Origin: Forficula auricularia | Taxonomy: Eukaryota > Arthropoda > Insecta > Dermaptera > Forficulidae | Assembly (NCBI GenBank): GCA_024734495.1 | Contig: JALMQS010000889.1 | Span: forward strand, 205,378-269,377 | Direction: 5' to 3' | Length of the DNA stretch: 64,000 nucleotides | Shown: one piece after another, positions 56,795-64,000 of the stretch | Layout: the number at the start of each line of letters is the position of its first letter | How positions within the stretch are numbered: the first letter of the stretch is position 1 | Program-made: the position numbers and the translations under genes | The notes under the pieces: model-generated | Database searches by the model: none | Told to the model about the DNA's origin: nothing | What the model saw: the letters and a program-made list of their open reading frames with translations, nothing else

Positions 56795-57375
56795 GTAAGT
56801 ACACATTTAAAATTATACTCATTTAAATCCGCATTTTAGAGAGGCTTAAAAAAGTGATTTTTTTTCGAGATATTCCATCGAAATTATAATCATTTAAATC
56901 TATTTAAAATCTACTTTTAAAATGGGTTTAATTTTTTGAAAATTAATATATTTTTTTCTATAAATTCTCAATCAAGTTGATAAGTGTCCCCCCTTTGAAT
57001 CAATGTCAATTTTTAGAGAGGTTTAAAAAAGTGATTTTTTTGAGATATTCCATCGAAATTATACTCATTTAATCTATATAAACCTACTATTTAAAATACG
57101 TTTAATTTTTTTGAAAATTAATATATTTTATTTCTATAAATTCTCAAGCAAAGGGTCCCCCTTTGTAGCAATGTCTCTTTTTAAAGAGGCTTAAAAAGTG
57201 ATTTTTTAAGAATTAATATTTTTTCTAATTCATAAATGCAGAAAACATTTTTTGAATGATTGTTTTGAGATTTTAAGCCGATGTATTTATAATATATTAT
57301 ATTCATAATTGAAGAAGTTATATTATATTTAATTACATAATATTATTGGTGTTGTTATCGTCCAATGTGAATATT
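56795..57375. other. AT-rich stretch with a degenerate direct duplication
   Basis: 'AGAGAGGCTTAAAAAAGTGA' near 56838 recurs in modified form near 57014 and 57174, about 165-175 bp apart, indicating three diverged tandem units. Confidence 0.5.
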
Positions 57376-57572
57376 TTTCTTTGTAGCTGGTTATTGGGTA
57401 ACTTAACTTCCTCGTTAATAACTATACGTATTTTTATTTATTACGAGGAGGTTAAGTTTAAAAATTGCCTGACGAAGCAGAAAAATATACCGCGAAACGT
57501 AGCAACATTTTGAAAATTTAACTTCTAATTTATTTCAAGTCCAAATACCCAATAACCAGTCACAAAGTTAAA
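57376..57572. mobile_element. Retrozyme family 4, foldback copy
   Basis: 'GCTGGTTATTGGG' (57388) is inverted at 57547-57560, and 'CCTCGTTAATAA' is inverted at about 57440-57453. One hammerhead motif lies between. Confidence 0.55.
57453..57520 (+). ncRNA. Hammerhead ribozyme-like motif, family 4
   Basis: CUGACGA (57469-57475), extra A, a weak helix II (GC/GC with a 13-base loop), GAAA (57494-57497), ACGU, A at the cleavage site. Helix I is strong: UUGC/GCAA, CA bulge, AAAA/UUUU, then UUU/AAA. Confidence 0.55.
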
Positions 57573-57582
57573 TATTTAATTT

Positions 57583-58487
57583 GGTTGGGGCATAAAGATC
57601 TACCACATTTTGAAGAGGTATAAAAAATTTAACTAGAAAAAAACTGAATATATTTTTGAAAAGAACATAAAATATATTTTTTTAATGTGTTTTAAACATT
57701 ATCATACAAAAAAGGGGGAAGGTCAAAAATGAAAATTCTAGCCTTTTCGACCAAACTATGTATACAAAATTTGATTAGTTTTTATATTTCCAGCCTTCTG
57801 GGGGTTCAACGAATGTGTATACAAAATTTGGTTGAGTTTGGCCAAAAGGGCTAGAATTTTCATTTTTGACCCTCCCCACATTTTGGGTGGTTAGTTTTTA
57901 TATTTCTAGCCTTTTGGGGGGGTTTCACAGAATATGTATACAAAATTTGGTTGAGTTTGTTCGAAAGGGCTAGAATTTTCATTGTTGAACCTCCTCCCCA
58001 TTTTGGCAGGTTAGTTTTGCATTTCTAGCCTTTGGGGTCCCAGAATATATAAAATTTGGTTGAATTTGGTCAAAGAACTAGAATTTTCATTTTTGACCCT
58101 CCTCCCATTTTGGGTGGTTAGTTTTTGTATTTCTAGCTTTCTGGGGGCCCACAGCCACATAATATGTATACAAAATTTGCTAGAGTTTGTCAAATGGGCT
58201 TGAATTTTCATTTTTGACCCTCCCCATTTTGGGTGGTTAGTTTTTGTATTTCTAGCCTTCTGGGGGGTTTCACAGAATATGTATACAAAATTTGGTTGAG
58301 TTTGGTCAAAAGGGCTAGAATTTTTATTTTTGACCCCTCCCCCATTTTTTTGTCTGATAATGTTTAAAACACATTCAAAAAATATATATTTTATGTTCTT
58401 TTCGAAATATATTAAGTTTTTTTCTAGTTAATTTTTTTCATTTCTTATACCTCTTCAAAATGTGGTAGATCTTTATGGCCCACCCTG
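57583..58487. mobile_element. Foldback element filled with five 115-bp tandem repeats
   Basis: Inverted ends (AAAGATCTACCACATTTTG, then a 'TATATTTTTGAAAAGAACAT' stretch) bracket tandem units of 110-120 bp at about 57818, 57937, 58047, 58167 and 58282 ('TATACAAAATTTGGTTGAG', 'GGGTGGTTAGTTTTT', 'TTTCTAGCCTTCTGGGGG'). The right end CACCCTG abuts TA; the left tip is degraded. Same family as 5096-5711. Confidence 0.7.
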
Positions 58488-58489
58488 TA

Positions 58490-59154
58490 TAATACTACAC
58501 TAATACAGTTGTAATTTGTACATATTTACATTAAATATTTATTTAACAATGAAAACAATACATATAATAATTGAATTACTTGTCGTTAGGGTCGGGTAAT
58601 ATTATTTATAAATGAATTAGATAACAAACGAGTGGTTTAATTGAATGAGAGTATCCAAGAAATGATCTTCAAGTAAATTGGCAATTATAAGATTGAAAAA
58701 GTCAAACACGAAATAATTCAGCCTGTTAGCTTTCTTCTATTTAATTTATATACTGGAATCTACCTTAAAGAAATTTAACTTTTTACCCACGTACGGACAA
58801 TATTTTACGCCCACACTTTTCACACCTATACTACTACAATGGCGTTACTGGACAGGAAGTTCCAAAGCCGATCTCGTTAACTTCCGTCAGGCGTAGCTAA
58901 GCCCTCAAGTCTTCAATTAACGAGACCTTGGCTTTCGACATTCTTAATTATATTATCAGATCATCCGTTCCTGTTGATGATATTATTTTTGACGCCGGAG
59001 GATAACGATCTTCCACCCCTAACGATTAATCTGTTTTTGCAGACTCATTCAAGTAGCTACTCTTTAATCATATCAAGTCCTTGGTTAATTTTAATATATA
59101 ATAATATTTCTAATGAACTCTTATTGGGGTTTAAAATTAAAAAAAAAAAAACAC
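58490..59154. other. AT-rich stretch, no gene seen
   Basis: 58722-58815 resembles 27021-27080. Otherwise unremarkable. Confidence 0.55.
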
Positions 59155-59605
59155 TTAATTATTAAAAGAAAATTGAAAAAAGTTATTATAAATTTATCTT
59201 GATACACCCACTTGATAATTATAATTAAATTAGTTTGATTAAGAAAAAACCCATCAAATTCAAGTTAGCTGAAGATGAGTCGTTAACCAAATATTTTTAA
59301 TAAGTTTAAAAATTTATTTTGATTAATTCAAAACCTACTATTAAAGGTAAAATTATTAAAAACACGTGCTTTTTCATTAAATTTTCCTTGGATCGAAAAG
59401 TACCTTTAATTCTTATTTTCTAAGTTTTTTTATATGTGAGTTCAAAAAGGACATCATTGTAAAATGCAAAAATATTGTAGGTATGTATGATCTAAAAAAA
59501 TTGCCTTTTTTGGGGTCGCGACATGATATTTTTCAAATTTGGATCGCAATTAAAAAGGTTATTTTTATCAAAATCGTAGTAATCGTTTTTGAGAAACCAA
59601 TTCTA
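59155..59605 (-). mobile_element. Helitron-like fragment, interrupted
   Basis: 59160-59300 matches the interior of 2958-3886 ('CCCATCAAA', 'AGTTAGCTGAAGATGAG'), and 59569-59605 has the end sequence 'TTTTTGAGAAACCAATTCTA'. Confidence 0.45.
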
Positions 59606-59617
59606 TAGAAATATATA

Positions 59618-60354
59618 CAGGGTGCATAGGAAAAGTCTCTTTAACCTGAAAATACTTGCGAACGAAAGAGTGCTGCAGCCACGCATGTGAGGTAACGGTA
59701 TAGTAAGCGACTATGCCCGACCTAATGCAAACGACACCAGCGCCCCTAGTGACGAAATGTGGAAGTTAGCCATTGCAAATCGAAAACGAAAAGAGATAGA
59801 GCAAAATTTCCAATTAGAAAGTTTTAGAGCATCAATTAATTAGTACAAAACGATATTTGGTTTACATGGAAAGGATAAATTACTGCCTGTATCCAATGTT
59901 GTTTGTAATCAAACGAGCGCCAACACCCTTTAAACTAAAATTTTAAATGCATTGGAAATTAAAGTTTTCAGACATTACAGTACAGTACAAAGTCACAAAC
60001 TGCATTTGCACACTGCTACATTTCCGAAATGTAAATATGTAGAGTAGAACAGTCGCGCTTAGATTACGGACATTTTTGGATACAGGCAGTAATTTGTCCT
60101 TTCCGTCTAAACCACATATCGTTTCGTACTAATTGTTTGATGCTCTAAAACTTTCTAATTGGAAATTTTGCTCTATCTCTTTTCGTTTTCGATTTGCAAT
60201 GGTTAACTTCCACATTTCGCCACTAGGGGGCGCTGGTTTCGTTTGCATTAGGTCGGGCATAGTCGCTTTACCATACCGTTACCTCACTTGCTTGACTGTA
60301 GCACTCTCCGTTCGCAAGTATTTTCAGGTTAAAGGGACTTTCCTATGCACCCTG
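59618..60354. mobile_element. TA-flanked foldback element (737 bp)
   Basis: CAGGGTGCATAGGAAAAG...CAGGTT ends are inverted, next to TA on both sides. Arms of about 280 bp share 'GAAAACGAAAAGAGATAGAG' and 'TTAGAAAGTTTTAGAGCATC'. No transposase. Confidence 0.75.
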
Positions 60355-60355
60355 T

Positions 60356-60545
60356 ATACAGTTGACTCTCAATAATTCGAACTCTTCAGCTGTTAAAAAT
60401 CGAAAAAATGCTGTGTATTTTTAATACGCTCGATAATTAGAAATCCTTTTCGTAAAAAAAGAGGGGGAGAGTACGTTCTATAATTCGAACTAGACCACTT
60501 CGCTCTTTATAATTCGAATTTTTTCTAACAAAAAACTATTCTTAA
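60356..60545 (+). mobile_element. pogo/Tigger-like terminal relic
   Basis: 'ACAGTTGACTCTCAATAATT' followed by CGAAC, then repeated 'ATAATTCGAA' subterminal motifs. The other end is not found. Confidence 0.5.
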
Positions 60546-60650
60546 TTTTTTTAATTAGGTATGTTATTACCTATGGCAATTTTAATAGATATGCAATTTT
60601 TTTGTTCTTTTTTTGTTGTTTTCATTATTTTTACTTTTTTACTTGAGGCC

Positions 60651-60798
60651 GAGGTGTGAACCGCGATTGGAATTAGGTGTACACGTCTTTGGAATTATTT
60701 TGGAATTATGATAATGCCCCTTGATCTATTGTTTTCTACTTGGAAATGAAAGTGGAAATGGAAGTAGGTGTACAAGATATTAGGTAGCGGTTCACAAG
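60651..60798. mobile_element. MITE, GAGGNGTGAACCGCG family
   Basis: GAGGTGTGAACCGCG and CGGTTCACAAGAGG ends; inner sequence close to 43842-43997. Confidence 0.65.
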
Positions 60799-60827
60799 AG
60801 GTCTTTTATTTAATTCGTTTTTTTCCT

Positions 60828-61367
60828 CTTATTAAAAACAAGGACTAACAAGATGTTGGCAAGCTCAAGAAGATCAAGGACAGTTGATGGTGGGGAAGTA
60901 ATCTCCGAAGTCGAAGCTCAAATACAATATATACATTAATTCATGTAAAATAATTGGTTCAATAAAAATTCCAAAAAAAATAATTTAATTGATTAAAATT
61001 CAAGTTTTAAATCCCACACATATTTTAGAATTTGGCAATTTAATTGATAAACTCAAAAATTGTTATTTAATTAAAAACAAATTATATGGTATTTATTTAT
61101 ATACCTATATCTATATACACGCAATCTGTGGGCCACTGCAAGGCTAGAAATGCAAAAATTGGGTGAGGGGGCGGGGGCGGGTTGGAGATGACGAGGAGTA
61201 GATGTGGAGGATGTAGGAGTGAAGGGGTGTGGGGGGCGAGGGAAGTAGTTTGGGGGGGTGTAATGGTGGGGGTGAAGTGGTTTGGCCCGGGGGCGGGGAT
61301 TAATATATTGCTTTTAAATGAAGCAAAAAGTTACCGAGCATCGCTCGGTGGCCAGGTACTTTATTTA
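60828..61367 (+). mobile_element. Helitron-like element, 3' end with hairpin
   Basis: 61333-61349 forms ACCGAGC-ATC-GCTCGGT just before GGCCAGGTACT. The region is the reverse complement of 2958-3400, including the G-rich run (61160-61300), 'TAATTCATGTAAAATAATTGG' and the block around 'TAATCTCCGAAGTCGAAGCT'. Confidence 0.6.
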
Positions 61368-61944
61368 TTAAATGATTAAATCAAAATATGCATTTTTAAG
61401 AGTTTATTGTAATTCCAAATAATACTCAGACGTAAAAATCTCAAATTGTCAAAATTTGCATAGATCGTTTGTCACGTCTTAGAAAGATTTTCACTTTTAT
61501 CTCTAATTTGTAGATATTCAAAAAGTTCTTAAAAGTTAAAAAAAAATTATTTATAAAGGAAATTAGAAATCGCTTTAAAAGAGAGAAATTTTCACTTTAC
61601 TTATAAGATAAAATATTAAATAATTTTCCTCTTATTTACTTTTAACAACATGGCATTTTCAAGATTCACGTTTCAAGCTTCCGTAGGAGTTTCCTGATTG
61701 AACGCTGATGTTTCATTTCCGTTAAGGCTGATTAGAATTTCGTGTGCAAATTGAACAAAGCCTTCAATTTGCGAACACCCTCTTAACACAGTTAAATTAT
61801 ATATCAATCGGGTGATAATTAATTCATCACTTCATCATTTATTTCTAAGACTTCTCTTTTGATATTCACCGCTTTTAATAATTATACTACAATATATTCA
61901 ACAAACTGAGCAAATCGAATTACAAAAATCCGCTTGATTCAAAT
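61368..61944. other. AT-rich stretch, no gene seen
   Basis: Nothing recognised. Confidence 0.6.
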
Positions 61945-62210
61945 CGAGGGGTGAACCGCGACCTAATATGCTGTACACCTACTTCCACTTGTACTTCCAA
62001 ATATTTCCAAGTAATTCCAAATATTTCCAAGTACTTCCAAATATTTTCCAAATACTTCTAAATATTTCCACGTACTTCCAAATATTCCCAAGTACCCAAA
62101 TATTTCCAAGTACTTCCAACTATTTCCAAGTACTTACAAATATTTCCAAGCACTTACAAATATTTCCAAATACTTCCAAATATTTCCAAGTACTTCCAAA
62201 TATTTCCAAA
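61945..62210. repeat. 20-bp minisatellite grown from a MITE end
   Basis: Begins as the left end of the GAGGNGTGAACCGCG MITE (GAGGGGTGAACCGCGACCTA), then from about 61985 repeats TACTTCCAAATATTTCCAAG about eleven times with small variations. The MITE interior elsewhere contains GTGGAAGTGGAAGTAGGTG, a plausible seed. Confidence 0.7.
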
Positions 62211-62798
62211 TGATTAAAGCATTCGACGGTTGGCAGCCTGGAGACTGGCGCTGAGCGTTGCTCATCTCAGGTCCGCTGCCAGTCAGCCTCGAGGCGACAA
62301 TCTATTCATTCAGTAGCAGGAGTAGAGAAGGAGCTGAAGTCTTGAGCAGACCTACGGACCGCCTACGCAATACTCTCTACTTTCGCCATCTTTCGCTTGC
62401 TTTCTTTCACTCAACTTCATCCTTCTTTATAGCTTATCGAAGTGATTCATTTGTTTAATTTTCTTATATTTTTATATAACTTCAATATCGAACAGACAGG
62501 TCTTATCCCTGCCAATCATAATAACTTTTATCAATATTTTCTTAAATAGTATTGTATTTAAATATATCATTTTTTTATTTCATTTATATTTATTATATTA
62601 AACGTGCCTGGCAGGTTTAACCCTTGAACCGCTTGTTCTTTTATATTTATAATTTGAATTATTTTTTTCTATTAATAAATAGTTTTTTTCTAAATTTTGT
62701 TCTATTTTTATTTATTCAGAGTGCTAACATTATACACACCTGACCAATTTAGATTATAGGGCTCTCTTAAAGTCACATAAAGCCCTTAAATCCCAACA
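62211..62798 (+). mobile_element. 5' LTR of a second LTR retrotransposon (left edge uncertain)
   Basis: Ends ...CCCAACA directly before the primer site at 62799. The first about 200 bases are GC-richer ('GCCTGGAGACTGGCGCTGAG') and contrast with the AT-rich surroundings; AT-rich stretches near 62465-62480 may hold a core promoter. The left boundary is placed at TGATTAAAGC by composition only. Confidence 0.55.
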
Positions 62799-62823
62799 TG
62801 GAGGTCCCACACCGAGATTTGAA
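62799..62823 (+). other. Primer binding site, tRNA-Gln type
   Basis: TGGAGGTCCCAC is complementary to the 3' end (with CCA) of insect tRNA-Gln as I know it, and after a two-base insertion the match continues through CGAGATTTGAA. It starts immediately after the LTR's terminal CA. Confidence 0.65.
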
Positions 62824-62976
62824 AAGCCCTAAGGGAGGGTGAAGTGTGTAATTGAGTGAGGGAAAGTTTTTTTCGTTTAATTTTTTATTTTTTTAGTGAA
62901 TTTTTTTCATTAAATTTTCTTAAGAAAAGAAATTAATTCTTTTCATTTTTTTAGTAAACCATCGGCCTGTTTTGTG

Positions 62977-63990
62977 ATGCAAGGAATTACAGAACTGATA
63001 GAAGGCCAAGAACCATTGGCGCATTCCACCAGGATGGAACTGCAAGCCGAACCAATAAACCAGGCACGGATAGCAGCGGCCGCTGCTGAATTCCCGAGCC
63101 TTTCATCGGATAGCGGTCCGGAGTTGCGGTCGCAAGCACCGGTTAGTATGGCACCGGTTGACATTGCACAAGGGGAAATGGCACCAATTAATGGAATGAA
63201 TAGTGATATTAAGGGTGATATCGATAGTATAATGGATAAACATACTGCTAAGAATGGATGAATATGCTAGAGAAGGAAAGATATTATAAGGAGTGGTTTT
63301 ATGGAGATGGCGGGTATAATCTGGGGCCAGGAGGGTATACAAATGTTCCAGGATATGATTAGTAAAATGGAGGGAAGTAATGAGAAGATGGACGACCAGA
63401 GTATAAGGCTGGGTATAAGTATAAGGGAGCATGACGTCACGGAAATCGAAATAGGCACATCTGGGGAAATATGGGAAACCACAGATGAAATCAGTGTAGA
63501 CAGTCCAAGAATAGAGACGGCGGTTGCAGTCTGTGACCAGGATGGGTTACAAATGTTCCAGGATGAAGTAGAAGTATTCCACACCGAATTTCACCATCCT
63601 GAAGTCATCAAAAATCCCCCACCTGAAAAACTGGTTAAGTTCCCATTAGAGTTAGTAGAGGTAAAACCCTCTATCAAGCCTCAAAAACAAGGATTGAGGG
63701 AGATCCTTGAGGTGGTCCGGGGCGAAATAACCTTAGTTAGCAAAGTAACTAAGCCAGGAAAATCCAAAGAATCGTTTGAGGCACACGGTATTAAATCTAC
63801 CGTGCTGACAATTCTTGACAAATTATCGCGATCCCTAGGCCAAATCAGTCTAGGACTCTTGTCGCCATATCAAGGACAAAGCCAGTGTGAAAAAGTCCGA
63901 AATAGGATCCCTATTTCCCCGCCCAATTTTCAGTCAGGCTTAGACAAATATCGGCCACTGGAAGAATTAAACTCTAGCCCGGAGCAGTAG
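62977..63990 (+). pseudogene. gag: Gag-position reading frame of the second LTR element, interrupted
   Basis: The first ATG after the primer site opens a frame to a TGA at 63259-63261. The same frame has a second stop shortly after, then is open from 63301 to 63990 (stop 63988-63990). The first part is acidic and Ala-rich; the second contains two related segments (WGQEGIQMFQDMI and CDQDGLQMFQDEV), indicating an internal duplication. No zinc knuckle, capsid or protease motif is recognisable, so Gag is inferred from position. The break near 63250-63300 is in a short stretch where another frame is open, as after a small indel. The element continues beyond the window. Confidence 0.5.
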
Positions 63991-64000
63991 TTAAAAATAT

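Noticed and set aside
57583..58487. Repeated spaced units, considered as a CRISPR-like array.
   Set aside because: Units are 110-120 bp with near-identical sequence throughout and no unique spacers; it is an ordinary tandem repeat in a eukaryotic element.
63103..63584. Minus-strand open frames of over 100 codons opposite the last LTR element.
   Set aside because: They are antisense shadows of the gag-position frame, with repetitive Ser/Ile/Leu/Thr composition.

Overview
The window is AT-rich, non-coding-dominated eukaryotic DNA, almost certainly from an insect or other arthropod. Evidence for this is the mariner transposases of insect type, a Ty3/gypsy pol gene, a tRNA-derived SINE, Helitron-like copies with short GC-rich terminal hairpins, many hAT and TA-flanked non-autonomous elements, and GT-AG exon candidates separated by very long introns. 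There are no bacterial-style operons, rRNA genes or CRISPR arrays. Most of the 64 kb can be read as transposons inserted into transposons.

Layout. 1-2.65 kb: 3' part of a Ty3/gypsy element (RT, RNase H, integrase) with its polypurine tract and a short 3' LTR. 3-8.2 kb: Helitron-like copy, hammerhead retrozyme foldback, and two hAT-type elements with 8-bp target duplications, each carrying a nested foldback. 9.3-9.75 kb: best candidate for host coding exons, with a decayed partial copy at 11.9 kb. 9.8-16.6 kb: hAT element, LINE 3' fragment, Helitron-like copies, foldbacks and another retrozyme. 17-23.9 kb: large TA-flanked foldback, a retrozyme pair enclosing a foldback that itself holds a 645-bp solo LTR, and a foldback holding a SINE. 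25-33.7 kb: a repeat unit present in opposite orientations at each end, a deleted mariner, and a 2.5-kb hAT composite with two more hAT elements inside. 34.5-42.1 kb: several long palindromes and foldbacks and one more hammerhead locus. 43.6-50 kb: two copies of one hAT family (one carrying a LINE fragment that carries a MITE, the other carrying two retrozymes at one site), further MITEs and a 720-bp retrozyme foldback with a 16-bp target duplication. 51.6-60.5 kb: 230-bp and 115-bp tandem repeats, second deleted mariner, one more exon candidate, one more hammerhead locus. 60.6-64 kb: MITE, Helitron-like 3' end, 20-bp minisatellite, and the 5' end of a second LTR retrotransposon (LTR, tRNA-Gln-type primer site, broken gag-like frame) that runs off the window.

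The most notable system is a set of retrozymes: short, protein-free retroelements of Penelope-associated type whose copies carry hammerhead self-cleaving ribozyme cores. Eight loci keep the CUGANGA...GAAA core with complementary helix II arms, in at least four sequence families, all with the same extra nucleotide before helix II and nearly all with a self-complementary helix III. Several copies are flanked by 11-16 bp target duplications and many are arranged head-to-head. No Penelope-type RT/GIY-YIG gene is present, so mobilisation would have to be in trans. All boundaries and foldings were read by eye.
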